Made by a program: the position numbers and the translations under genes. From positions 1 to 58,252 of the forward strand of contig CALUQL010000003.1 of the NCBI GenBank assembly GCA_944322895.1: DNA of 58,252 nucleotides, in the 5' to 3' direction. Origin of the DNA: Candidatus Gastranaerophilales bacterium (GTDB lineage Bacteria > Cyanobacteriota > Vampirovibrionia > Gastranaerophilales > Gastranaerophilaceae). Shown piece by piece: positions 17,812 through 26,356 of this stretch; position 1 is the first letter of the stretch; the number at the start of each line of letters is the position of its first letter. The notes beneath the pieces are model-generated. The model was not told the DNA's origin. It did not search any database and worked only from the letters and a program-made list of their open reading frames with translations.

Positions 17812-19239
17812 TTAAAATCCAAATCCTATTTTTCTTTTTGTTTGGGAAGAATCTGGTCTATATAAATTTATGTCAGGCTTTTCTTCAGTAGTAGTTTCAA
17901 TAGCTTTTATAAAATCTTCAACAGAAATATCAGATCTATTTCTTCTCATTGCATTAAGTGCTGCTTGTTTAGTAATAATACATATTGAACTATTAGAAAA
18001 TCCATCTAATTTCTTTGCAATTGTTTCAATATCATCTTGCGTGGATAACAATTCTTGTCCTTTTGTTAAAGATGACAAGTTCTTTATTAATAAATCTTTT
18101 CTTGAATCCATATCAGGAACATCTACAAAAACTTTTGAGTCAAATCTGCGTCTTATAGCAGGGTCTAATAAATTAAACTTATTTGTTGCTCCAATTATAA
18201 TAACATTAGATTTTTTTGCAGAATCAATAGCTTGTAGCATAGTTGAAACTTGTTTTAAATCATCAGGTTCCATTCTTGAATTTCTATCGAAACCTAAAGA
18301 ATCAATTTCATCCATAAAAAGAAGGCAAGGTCTATCTGTTTCTTGTGCAATAGTCATTGCTTCAACAAAAGCAGCCTTTAAATTTTTAGATGTCATATTT
18401 ATATAATGAGAGCCAGCTTTACTTATATTTAACAAATATAATGGTACACCAATTTCAGAAGCAAGTGCTTGTGTAATATATGTTTTCCCACATCCCGGAG
18501 GACCGTATAAAAGAATTGTATTTGGAACGGTTTTTCCATATTCTTCAAAATCAAGTTTTGCTTGTTCTGGATTTTGAATAAAATCGATAATTCCTTCTCT
18601 CAAATCTCTTTTTAGATCTTTCATGCCAGCTACATCAATAAATCCTTTTGGTGCAGAGCAATCGGGTTTAAATTCTTCCAAAAAAGATTTTGGTGATAAT
18701 TTAGAAGAAATTGTTTCTGTAATACTTGAAGCTTGTGGAGAATCGGATTTGGGTGTGTTATTTTCAGATTGAGTAGTAGATTCTGTATTTTTAGTTGTAC
18801 TAGCTACTTCGTCTTGAGTATGTTTATCTTTCAATTTTTTAAATAACTCAGGAGAAAGCCAATCTTTTAAATTTTCACAAGCATCCTTTCTCCAGTCATT
18901 CTCTTTTGAACCATTTTTGAGAAATTCATCGTGATAATGAGTAAATTCTCTATCAGCATAGTTTAGTTCATCAAAAGTAATAGAGACGAAACCAGCTAAC
19001 ATTTGCTTACAAGAAAGAAAAATATCTAAATAATCTTGAAATTTGGAGTCAGCTTTTTTTCTTTTTTTTGACTCTCTGATTAAATTATTTTCTAATTTAT
19101 TACAATAAGAATTCATAGAGGAAAGAGTTTGCGACCATTGTCTATCTGGGAATGTGCTTAAAGATTGCTTTAGCTCTTCATTTAATTGTTTATCATAACC
19201 AAAATTTGGTTTATATGTGCAATTTGTCGTAATTTTCAA
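17812..19239 (-). CDS. AAA+ ATPase with polar N-terminal leader
   Basis: 475 residues. The N-terminal 200 are charged and low in hydrophobics, beginning with a leader that contains YKPNFGYD, then a Ser/Thr/Gln-rich linker (about 146-190). The AAA module follows: VAGMKDLKRDL, Walker A GPPGCGKT, Walker B LLFMDEID, sensor-1 GATN and the arginine-finger region RRRFD, with a small C-terminal lid. It resembles the Cdc48/FtsH/spastin ATPase branch but has no protease domain or membrane helix. The target is unknown. The start is TTG, backed by GAGGG 8 bases upstream; no ATG fits better. Confidence 0.82.
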   Translation of the reverse strand: MKITTNCTYKPNFGYDKQLNEELKQSLSTFPDRQWSQTLSSMNSYCNKLENNLIRESKKRKKADSKFQDYLDIFLSCKQMLAGFVSITFDELNYADREFTHYHDEFLKNGSKENDWRKDACENLKDWLSPELFKKLKDKHTQDEVASTTKNTESTTQSENNTPKSDSPQASSITETISSKLSPKSFLEEFKPDCSAPKGFIDVAGMKDLKRDLREGIIDFIQNPEQAKLDFEEYGKTVPNTILLYGPPGCGKTYITQALASEIGVPLYLLNISKAGSHYINMTSKNLKAAFVEAMTIAQETDRPCLLFMDEIDSLGFDRNSRMEPDDLKQVSTMLQAIDSAKKSNVIIIGATNKFNLLDPAIRRRFDSKVFVDVPDMDSRKDLLIKNLSSLTKGQELLSTQDDIETIAKKLDGFSNSSICIITKQAALNAMRRNRSDISVEDFIKAIETTTEEKPDINLYRPDSSQTKRKIGFGF

Positions 19240-19324
19240 TTTTTATCCCTCGTAACTATATAGAACAAAAACGGAGAAAATAAAATTTGTCAGAAAAATA
19301 TTAAAAATTAAGCATTTTTAATAC

Positions 19325-19353
19325 TTGAATTAAATGATATCTTTTGATAATAT
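19325..19353 (+). promoter_or_regulatory. Probable promoter of tRNA-Ser
   Basis: TTGAAT (19325-19330), a 17-base spacer and TAATAT (19348-19353). The predicted start near 19360 is about 8 bases before the mature 5' end of the tRNA. Confidence 0.45.
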
Positions 19354-19367
19354 TGTTATAGCGTCTT

Positions 19368-19457
19368 GGAGAAGTGGCCGAGTAGGTTTAAGGCGGCACC
19401 CTGCTAAGGTGTTGTGTGGAGTAATCTGCACCGTGGGTTCGAATCCCACCTTCTCCG
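19368..19457 (+). tRNA. tRNA-Ser(GCU)
   Basis: 90-nucleotide class II tRNA. Acceptor GGAGAAG pairs with CTTCTCC, with discriminator G at 19457. The anticodon stem GCACC/GGTGT encloses loop CTGCTAA with anticodon GCT (19403-19405), reading AGC/AGU. A long variable arm and the T loop GTTCGAATC are present. CCA is not encoded. The gene is isolated between the AAA gene and the polysaccharide island. Confidence 0.96.
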
Positions 19458-19485
19458 TTTTGTATATTATATAAATATTTATAAT

Positions 19486-19524
19486 AAAAATAGATAATTT
19501 ATTATTAAAGTATCTATTTTTTTT
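19486..19524 (+). terminator. Terminator after tRNA-Ser
   Basis: AAAAATAGATA (19486-19496) pairs with TATCTATTTT (19511-19520) around a 14-base loop, and the right arm runs into a long T tract. The stem is AT-rich but the geometry is standard. Confidence 0.6.
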
Positions 19525-19585
19525 TTTACTTTATTTTACTTCTTGGTTGTCTTTTATACTTTTAATATATTATTAAAAATCTAGT

Positions 19586-19791
19586 TTAAGTATAAAGAAC
19601 GGAATACAAACTGCTGATTAGTTTTGTTGTTGAATTATCATATGTATATGGTTTGGAAATAATACGATGGTATCTATTTAAAATTCTTTTTTCTTCTATT
19701 TTTATTGTTTCTGTTGGGTTAATGATCTATACCCATTAAATAGGACTATTTTGGTATTTTTCAGAATGTCTTTTAATTTATAAAATGTCAT
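19586..19791 (-). pseudogene. Relic of a RAYT/IS200-like (Y1 HUH) transposase
   Basis: The minus strand between 19677 and 19621 reads IDTIVLFPNHIHMIIQQQN and then a stop. PNHIHMII matches the metal-binding HUH motif region of REP-associated and IS200-type transposases (usual form VMPNHIHGII), and IDTIVLF fits the strand just before it. Other frames around it are open for 30-46 codons, as expected when frameshifts have split a gene. Neither the N-terminal region nor the catalytic tyrosine region is recognisable. It lies in the 391-base gap between tRNA-Ser and the last WavE gene; apart from this relic and the tRNA terminator I see nothing else in that gap. Confidence 0.45.
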
Positions 19792-19848
19792 TGAATATAA
19801 TTTCAAAATATTTTTATTAACTCTTAGAGATTTATGTTGAAAATTTAT

Positions 19849-20937
19849 TCACATTTTAACAAGTGATTTTAATGAATTGCAAATAAATATTATTATAGAG
19901 TACGGTAATTCGAAGAATATTGTTGCAAGCTTTTTATTAATAGGTATATTAGGTTCAATTAATCTATATAATTTTTTATAAATCCTCATTTTTGAATATG
20001 TTTTTTTATCTTCAAGAACAGGTTTTTCTGTTATTTGAAATTCATTATCACATATTTCTTTATAATCTTTTTGATACCTATATGGGGTATATAAATCTAT
20101 ATATTGGTCTCCAATTAATTTTTCGTTTTTTGAAAATAAATATTTATTTAAATAAATGCCTGAATGTTTAAAATCTAGTATGATAAAATTGTTTAAAAGA
20201 CATTTTCTATATTTTTCCATTAGTTCATCTGAATAATCTGAAGTATCTTCCATATATATATCATTAAAGTTTCTTGCAAAGCAGGAGTATCCAAAATATT
20301 GTTCAGGTGCAAATTTGAATTTTACTTTACTATATGGAGTCAATTTTGTTTCATTTTTTTCTAAATTAAAATAATTTGTGAATTCAGGCTCTTTAACAAG
20401 TTCTGTCGCCAAAAAATAAGTTTCTAAATCTTCTCTTAAACCAAATAGCCACCAATCTGATATATGAAATGGTATACAAATCCTTTTTGTTAATTTTGCT
20501 TGTTTTATATAGCATCTGGTAAATAAAGTACTTGTTAAAACTTTATGTTTAAATAGATTATAATCCTCACTTCTCGCTTCAAACTTATCAAAATATTCTA
20601 AAAATTTAGCACTCGAAAGAATTAAATCACTTCTTAATTTCATTGCATATTTGCGTGTAGCCTTTTTTAGTCCGGCTTTTGTACTAATTAATTGTCGGTT
20701 TAAATTATTATAAACTTTTTTTGTTTTTGTTTCTTCTAATAAAGTTGCACCGGGGTCTTTGTTCAAAATTAAAATGTCGTATAATCCTTTAAGAGAAGAA
20801 ACATCTGAACCTTCCCATGTAGAAAGTATTATTTCTGCTTCAGGTAGGAATTGTCTTATGCTTATAAGACATTTTTTTGTTTCAGTTTTATTTATAGCAC
20901 CCTGCACTACAACAGAAATATCACTTGTATTAATCAC
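19849..20937 (-). CDS. WavE-family glycosyltransferase, copy 4 (last gene of island operon)
   Basis: 362 residues. WavE proteins build lipopolysaccharide core or related surface glycans. Shared motifs with the three other copies are DISVVVQGAI, LSTWEGSDV, LNKDPG, the basic KLRSDL segment and FAPEQYFGY. The C-terminal tail has a hydrophobic stretch (about 333-352) that may touch the membrane. The GTG at 20937 follows GGAG and gives MINTSDIS, matching the MINSNDIS start of the neighbouring copy; an upstream GTG at 20952 is the alternative. It begins 2 bases after the previous stop. Confidence 0.82.
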   Translation of the reverse strand: MINTSDISVVVQGAINKTETKKCLISIRQFLPEAEIILSTWEGSDVSSLKGLYDILILNKDPGATLLEETKTKKVYNNLNRQLISTKAGLKKATRKYAMKLRSDLILSSAKFLEYFDKFEARSEDYNLFKHKVLTSTLFTRCYIKQAKLTKRICIPFHISDWWLFGLREDLETYFLATELVKEPEFTNYFNLEKNETKLTPYSKVKFKFAPEQYFGYSCFARNFNDIYMEDTSDYSDELMEKYRKCLLNNFIILDFKHSGIYLNKYLFSKNEKLIGDQYIDLYTPYRYQKDYKEICDNEFQITEKPVLEDKKTYSKMRIYKKLYRLIEPNIPINKKLATIFFELPYSIIIFICNSLKSLVKM

Positions 20938-20939
20938 AA

Positions 20940-21971
20940 TTATTTTCTCCACTTGGTAATTAATACCATAAAAGCATAATAAATTATAGAGACTATTTGA
21001 CTAAGCCAAGAGTTTAGTGATTTAAGTGGAGTGATAAATTTTTGCCAATGTTTATCAAGCTGGTAGCTATAATTCTTTTTTTGTGTATTTATTTTGTAGT
21101 TATTATCGCAATATTGTGAATATTGTTCTTGGAAATGATTATATGTTATTAAACCAATTATTTTGTCTTGATTTTCATAAGCCCACTTATGTTTTTTTGA
21201 ATAAATTCCTGATTGTTCGTAATCAAGAAAAATAAAATTGTTATAGAGAATATTGTTAGAAAATTCAATATTTTCAGAATTCCAATCACTCCAATCGTAA
21301 AATTGAATATTGGGATAGTATTTTTTTACCCAATTTATACAAAAAGACTGCTCTGGAGCATATCTCCATAATGGAGTCGTATAAGGACAACGATTGGGAC
21401 ATTTAAAAGACCAATTTGATGCTTCTTCTTTAGTTTGTATTGGGCAATCGCAAAAATAATCTTTCAAATCTTCGGTAAATCCGAAAAACCAAAAATCTGA
21501 TGGATGGAATGGTGTTGGATATCCTGTTCCGCTCTGGCAAGAACATTCTCTTGAATAAGTAGAACTGCATAAAACTCTATGTTTAAATATCTTGTATTCA
21601 TCATTTTGTTTGTTAAACTTATCCCAGTATTTTATGAAGTTAGAGTTGTTAAGTTCCAAATCAGAACGGAGCTTCAAACAATATTTTCGGTTTGCTTTAA
21701 ATACCCCATTTTGGGCAGACACTAACTGTCTGTTAAAATTGTTCATTGAACGAGATTTATTATATATTGCAAAATCATGTTTATATCCGCCAGGGTCTTT
21801 ATTTAAAACTAATACATCATAATCTAAATTTGATACATCACTGCCTTCCCACGTTGAAAGTATAATTTCTGCATCTGGAAGATATTTTCTAATACTTTTT
21901 AAACATTTGGGAGTGTTTTCTTTATCTATTGCCCCCTGAACAACAACCGAAATATCATTTGAATTTATCAT
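20940..21971 (-). CDS. WavE-family glycosyltransferase, copy 3
   Basis: 343 residues, collinear with copies 1 and 4: DISVVVQGAID, LSTWEGSDVSN, VLNKDPGG, CLKLRSDLEL, PFHPSDFWFFG and YAPEQSF. A cysteine-rich stretch between about residues 145 and 205 (CSCQSG, CDCP, CPNRCP) is not seen in the other copies and could bind metal or form disulfides. The ATG at 21971 overlaps the previous stop as ATGA and has GGTGG upstream; a longer start at 21983 is possible. It is a cytoplasmic or membrane-peripheral enzyme of unknown donor. Confidence 0.82.
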   Translation of the reverse strand: MINSNDISVVVQGAIDKENTPKCLKSIRKYLPDAEIILSTWEGSDVSNLDYDVLVLNKDPGGYKHDFAIYNKSRSMNNFNRQLVSAQNGVFKANRKYCLKLRSDLELNNSNFIKYWDKFNKQNDEYKIFKHRVLCSSTYSRECSCQSGTGYPTPFHPSDFWFFGFTEDLKDYFCDCPIQTKEEASNWSFKCPNRCPYTTPLWRYAPEQSFCINWVKKYYPNIQFYDWSDWNSENIEFSNNILYNNFIFLDYEQSGIYSKKHKWAYENQDKIIGLITYNHFQEQYSQYCDNNYKINTQKKNYSYQLDKHWQKFITPLKSLNSWLSQIVSIIYYAFMVLITKWRK

Positions 21972-24010
21972 TGTAGCCACCATATTAACTTATAACTATT
22001 TGTTATAACTTTTAAGAGAATTTTTATCAGACATAATGGGATTTTTATTATAAAACTAAAAGGTTTTAGAATTTTTGCTATAAAATTAAATGGCTTTAAT
22101 AAATCTTTCAATTCTGTAATATATTTATTCAATCCGAAAACATCGTTTAAAGTCTCGTATTTAAATTCTTTTGGAATTTTATATGAAGAACTGATGTATT
22201 CTTTATATAATTCTAAATATCGTTTAGTTGTCAGCACATATTTAAAAGTGAATTTAGGGTGCTTTTTAAATTTTTTAGGGAACTTAATTCCGCTTTTTTT
22301 ATGATTTAAAACAAAGAAATTATTAATTATGGAATTCAAAGAGCATTCACTTGTGTATGGAGTATTATATAGACAAGTATCCATAAAAATACTCCAATTA
22401 TTTTTTTCTAAGCAATTTGTCCATAAGTATTGTTCAGGAGTCCTGTATTGATAATTTTTACCATTTATATTAACTATATATTGATTTTGTAATGGTATAT
22501 CAAAAAGCATCTCTAAATCTTCTTTCAAACCAAACATCCATATATCAGATGGATGAAAACATAACCCGACTTGTGTACAAGAATTATATTCAGAATTTCT
22601 TGTGAACAATGAATCTATTAATATTCTGTTTTTGAATACAGAGTATTCTTTAACTCTTTTTAAATTTTGCATAAGTCTAGAATTAAAATACTTGAGAAAG
22701 TTTGAATTTTTTATTAAACAATCTGTCCTTAATTTTAAAACATACTTGCGGTTTGCTTTTTTTATACCGTTTATTGTTGAAATAATTTGTCTATTAACAT
22801 TGTTTTTCTTCCAAGTTACAGGTTGCATATCAAAACCACCAGGATCACGACTTGAAACAAGAATATCATAATCCAGCTTATCAACATTTGTGTTTTCCCA
22901 AGTAGATAATACAATTTCTGCAGAAGGAAGATAACGCCTTATATTATGAATACAACTTTGTACTTGCTTCTTGTCTGAAATTTCACCTTGGATAACGACT
23001 GAGATATCTTTTGAATCTACTAATTTTAAAGGTTCTGGTTCTATATATGTTACTAAATCCTTTTTGATTAGTTGTGTAGTACCATAACGTTTGTAGTATT
23101 CACGCTGTAGTGTGAGAATTTGTGAAGGCAGAAGTTTTAAATTTTCTATTTTATCTTGAACTTTACCTATAATATCTTTTGTTTGTATTTTTTGTGTCAG
23201 AAAAGTTGGAATTTTATAAATATCGTTTTTTTCTAATCCTATAAAATCTACAATGTAATCCATTATAACTTCAGAATTTGTTATTAAATCTTCAAATCTT
23301 ATGACTTTAAAATTATCTGGGTATTTATTTTCTAAAACATTGCATAATTTCTCAGCATTGATAATTCCTGTGAATCTTTTATCTTTAAATATGGAATTGA
23401 AAGGATCTAAATTCTCATTAGCTAAACGATTTGCATAGGATAAAAACCAATCTTTTCTGTCTATATAAATAATTTTTATTTCAGGAATAAGATTAATTAA
23501 ATTTTCAAAATTACAAAATCCAGGTTCAGCAGCACTAACAAAATATTTGTAATTTTGTTGTGATGTATTTTTTAAATTTTTAATAAAAGATTTTAGAAAT
23601 AAGTTTAGCAGCGTTTGTACATTTATAGATTCATTATCCAGTTCGTTGATGCTTTCAAAAAATTCTTTTTCATGGTTGTAATAGTCAAAGTTAAATTCAA
23701 AAGTTTCAAATTTTTCTGATGATATAGGGAATACAATTTGTTTTTGCATTGAATATTGCTCAAGCATTGGGTAGTCTTGTTCTGATAGTAATTTGCGTAA
23801 TTGAATAATTCTTTCATCTTTGCCACCACGCCAACTTTTTTTAGTTTTGTATTCAGTGTTGAACCAAACCTGAAATTTATAAAAAATATCAATTAACATA
23901 TCATGCCACTGTGGAATAGTGAAAACGGACGGTGAATCTAAAAGTGAAATTAATGTTCCCTTTCCACATGTATATGGTCCGGTTACCATAATCGGTTTTA
24001 TATTGTTCAT
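21968..24010 (-). CDS. Sulfotransferase-WavE glycosyltransferase fusion (copy 2)
   Basis: 680 residues in two domains. Residues about 5-300 look like a PAPS-dependent sulfotransferase: 5'-phosphosulfate loop TGPYTCGKGTLISLL, 3'-phosphate segment IIYIDRKDWFLSYANR, and FKVIRFEDLITNSE in the usual third position. Residues about 333-600 are a full WavE domain (DISVVIQGEI, LSTWENTNV, SSRDPGG, VLKLRTDCL, RTPEQYLW). A hydrophobic C-terminus (about 650-675) suggests membrane association. The fusion implies that one polypeptide adds both a sugar and a sulfate (inference). It overlaps its neighbours by 4 bases at each end, so a sequencing-made join is unlikely. Confidence 0.85.
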   Translation of the reverse strand: MNNIKPIMVTGPYTCGKGTLISLLDSPSVFTIPQWHDMLIDIFYKFQVWFNTEYKTKKSWRGGKDERIIQLRKLLSEQDYPMLEQYSMQKQIVFPISSEKFETFEFNFDYYNHEKEFFESINELDNESINVQTLLNLFLKSFIKNLKNTSQQNYKYFVSAAEPGFCNFENLINLIPEIKIIYIDRKDWFLSYANRLANENLDPFNSIFKDKRFTGIINAEKLCNVLENKYPDNFKVIRFEDLITNSEVIMDYIVDFIGLEKNDIYKIPTFLTQKIQTKDIIGKVQDKIENLKLLPSQILTLQREYYKRYGTTQLIKKDLVTYIEPEPLKLVDSKDISVVIQGEISDKKQVQSCIHNIRRYLPSAEIVLSTWENTNVDKLDYDILVSSRDPGGFDMQPVTWKKNNVNRQIISTINGIKKANRKYVLKLRTDCLIKNSNFLKYFNSRLMQNLKRVKEYSVFKNRILIDSLFTRNSEYNSCTQVGLCFHPSDIWMFGLKEDLEMLFDIPLQNQYIVNINGKNYQYRTPEQYLWTNCLEKNNWSIFMDTCLYNTPYTSECSLNSIINNFFVLNHKKSGIKFPKKFKKHPKFTFKYVLTTKRYLELYKEYISSSYKIPKEFKYETLNDVFGLNKYITELKDLLKPFNFIAKILKPFSFIIKIPLCLIKILLKVITNSYKLIWWLQ

Positions 24011-24978
24011 TCATACCTCCTTTTGCAGTATTTTTCAATAATTTGTTTACAATTTTTATTTTTATAAATTATTCTATTTATTATCAAATATATTTTTCTT
24101 TTTATTATTGGATATTTAAAATCTGAATCACAATATTTTTTATATAAATTAAGCCAATCAAAAAAATTAATTGAATTCTTGAAATATTCATAATCTAATC
24201 CACAATACTCTGAACGATTTTTTTTCAAAAAGTATATTGGCATTTGAAAATGCGATAAAATCACGTAATTATTTGCAATAAATTTTTCTGAAATATCAAC
24301 AATTTCATTTGTATTGCAAAATCGATGATTAAATCCGATATTTCCGAATTCTTTTTTCAATGATTTATAACAAAGATACTGTTCGGGAAAATATTTTTGT
24401 GGATTTTGATAAAACCTTTTAGGTACTGACTCAGGAAATCCATCATAAAATGCACAATCCTCTTTTTTAATTAAGGGAATATCAAACATTTTAATTAAAT
24501 CCGTACTTAATCCAAAATAAATCCAATCGCCTATATGAAATGGTGTTGTTTCATCAAGATGCTTAAATTTACAAGGAAAAATATATGTTAATATTCTTTT
24601 TTCATATAATTTATAACTGTTATTTCTTTTATTAAATTTGTCGAAGTATTTTATAAATTTATTTGAAAGAAGTGCAATATCAGAACGAATTTTTATAGCA
24701 TAAAGTGTCTTTACATGTTTTAATCCGTTTAAACTCGAAACAATTTGTCTGTTTGTATTATCATAAAACTTATCTGAGAACTTAAATCCTCCTGGATCTT
24801 TATTTAAAACTAACTCATCAAAATCAAGACCCGTAACATCAGAAAATTCCCATGTTGATAAAATTATTTTTGAATTTTTAAAATATTTTCTTATAAATGA
24901 AATACACTTAGGTGTATTAATTTTATCAATAGCACCTTGAACAACAAACGTAATATCTTTATGTTTTATTTTTCCCAT
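24007..24978 (-). CDS. WavE-family glycosyltransferase, copy 1
   Basis: 323 residues. It is the first of the four WavE domains in transcription order: DITFVVQGAID (8-18), LSTWEFSDV, LVLNKDPGG, AIKIRSDIAL, PFHIGDWIYFG and YFPEQYLCY. It is the most diverged copy in the C-terminal third and ends with a lysine-rich tail. Its start overlaps the cytidylyltransferase gene by 13 bases and its stop overlaps the fusion gene by 4, so expression is tightly linked. Confidence 0.82.
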   Translation of the reverse strand: MGKIKHKDITFVVQGAIDKINTPKCISFIRKYFKNSKIILSTWEFSDVTGLDFDELVLNKDPGGFKFSDKFYDNTNRQIVSSLNGLKHVKTLYAIKIRSDIALLSNKFIKYFDKFNKRNNSYKLYEKRILTYIFPCKFKHLDETTPFHIGDWIYFGLSTDLIKMFDIPLIKKEDCAFYDGFPESVPKRFYQNPQKYFPEQYLCYKSLKKEFGNIGFNHRFCNTNEIVDISEKFIANNYVILSHFQMPIYFLKKNRSEYCGLDYEYFKNSINFFDWLNLYKKYCDSDFKYPIIKRKIYLIINRIIYKNKNCKQIIEKYCKRRYE

Positions 24979-25697
24979 AGCCTATTTTTTAACCAATTTC
25001 TTGTCATCTCAATATCAAGCTGAGAGTGTACATCTTTACCCGTTACCCAGTTTCTAATAATTGGGATACAATTATCACCCATCCACCACCAGCAAGCAGG
25101 ACCTGTTTTACCTCGTTCACAATTTACTAAAACAGAATATCGGACAGACCAAGGCCCCTGATCGTAAAAATAAATATCCGGATAACTCTGACGATTTGTA
25201 TCTGCATTTTTTAGGTCCAAGTATCCTTCTAAGTATCCTTTATTATTGATTTTCATTGCCCGGTACGGGTGATCATCCTGTGCTTGCCAGACTGTCATAC
25301 AGGAAGTCGCTTCTTCATTTTTGTTTAGGACTTCTATTGTTTTGTCAATATCTTCACCGCGATTGTATGCGGTATTGCCAAGTAAAATAGTTACAATATT
25401 GATTTCTTCACCCAGCATTTTTTCTGCCTCAATTGCTCCGTGTTTGATGGCATCTCCGTGGTTTGTCATTGCCTGTGCCAAATCTGCAGGGCGGTCAATG
25501 ATTTTTGCGTCATATCTGAGTGCTTCTGCCTTAATTAAAGGGCATTCTGTCGAAACAAAAACTTCATCAATATATTTAGCCTCTTTGGCGGCTGTCAGCT
25601 GCCACCCCAGAAATGTTTTCCCATCTATTTCTATTAAGTTTTTATTCTTTAATGTGGAATTACTTCCCTTAGCTGTTATTAATGCAATATTTTTCAT
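24966..25697 (-). CDS. Cytidylyltransferase-family protein (CMP-sugar synthetase-like)
   Basis: 243 residues resembling NeuA/KdsB-type enzymes that make CMP-activated acidic sugars. The N-terminal nucleotide loop is ITAKGSNSTLKNKNL, a variant of the usual ARGGSKGIPxKN, followed by FLGWQLTAA and EVFVSTEC. The C-terminal part has an unusual CWWWMGDNC segment and ends with DIEMTRNWL, where this family often has a metal-binding EID or DIE motif. The loop differences mean the base and sugar specificity are uncertain. The ATG follows GGGAGA. This gene and the next look less AT-rich than the WavE genes. Confidence 0.75.
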   Translation of the reverse strand: MKNIALITAKGSNSTLKNKNLIEIDGKTFLGWQLTAAKEAKYIDEVFVSTECPLIKAEALRYDAKIIDRPADLAQAMTNHGDAIKHGAIEAEKMLGEEINIVTILLGNTAYNRGEDIDKTIEVLNKNEEATSCMTVWQAQDDHPYRAMKINNKGYLEGYLDLKNADTNRQSYPDIYFYDQGPWSVRYSVLVNCERGKTGPACWWWMGDNCIPIIRNWVTGKDVHSQLDIEMTRNWLKNRLWEK

Positions 25698-25726
25698 ATT
25701 TAATCTCCCTGCTCAAAATCTAATAT

Positions 25727-26356
25727 CTATAACTCCACCCTGTTCGTTATAACTGTTCCTTCCGGAAATTCTGTTTTGCAGCCCGGAATTTTAATCCCTA
25801 AAAAGTTTAAATTACATTCTTTTGCCGCGTTATAGTCAGCCATAGCATCACCGATAAACAAACAATTTTGCGGCTTAAGACTGTATTTAGCAAGCAGTTC
25901 TTTAACCCACGGAGCTTTCTTTTTAGGCGAGCCGCAGATTTCTTTAAAGTATCCTGCAAGTCCTTTATTGGCTGCAATCTCTTTCATCTCATCAGTTGGT
26001 GTACCTGATACTACAAAAAGTATTGTACCTTTGTTGTATTCTTTTTTTATGGTTTCAACGGCTCCATCTATAAAAGGAGCATTTGCAACTTTTTCTTTAA
26101 CTAACTTTGAAAATTGATTTGATAATTCTTTAACTTTATTTTCATCAATTTCTATTCCAAGGAAATCTTTATAATATAATTTAAATTTCTCAAATCTGCT
26201 CATACCACCATTTTGGAGATGATGTTGTTTTACTTTTTCTTGAACTTCTTTTCCAAAATCAATAAACATATCATAATATGAGTCTGTTTTGATATTAACA
26301 GAATCTGTTATAACTCCATCCCAATCAAAAAATATAGCTTTATAATCTTTTTTCAT
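25727..26356 (-). CDS. HAD-superfamily phosphatase 1
   Basis: 209 residues. HAD motif I DWDGVITDS, motif II VVSGTP, the motif III lysine in SPKKKAPWV, and motif IV FIGDAMADYNAA are all present, with a helical cap between about residues 15 and 90. It probably removes a phosphate from a sugar or hydroxyacid intermediate before activation by the neighbouring cytidylyltransferase, as KdsC or NeuA-linked phosphatases do (inference). The start overlaps the upstream cyclase-family gene by 4 bases. Confidence 0.85.
   Translation of the reverse strand: MKKDYKAIFFDWDGVITDSVNIKTDSYYDMFIDFGKEVQEKVKQHHLQNGGMSRFEKFKLYYKDFLGIEIDENKVKELSNQFSKLVKEKVANAPFIDGAVETIKKEYNKGTILFVVSGTPTDEMKEIAANKGLAGYFKEICGSPKKKAPWVKELLAKYSLKPQNCLFIGDAMADYNAAKECNLNFLGIKIPGCKTEFPEGTVITNRVEL

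Noticed and set aside
17870-18406. 178-codon plus-strand open frame opposite the AAA gene
   Set aside because: It is the antisense of a region with clear AAA motifs, has no recognisable domain or ribosome site, and reflects codon bias of the real gene.
19710-19740. REP-type palindrome (GGGTTAATGATCTATACCC) beside the transposase relic
   Set aside because: Only the outer four base pairs match well and no second copy is seen in the window.
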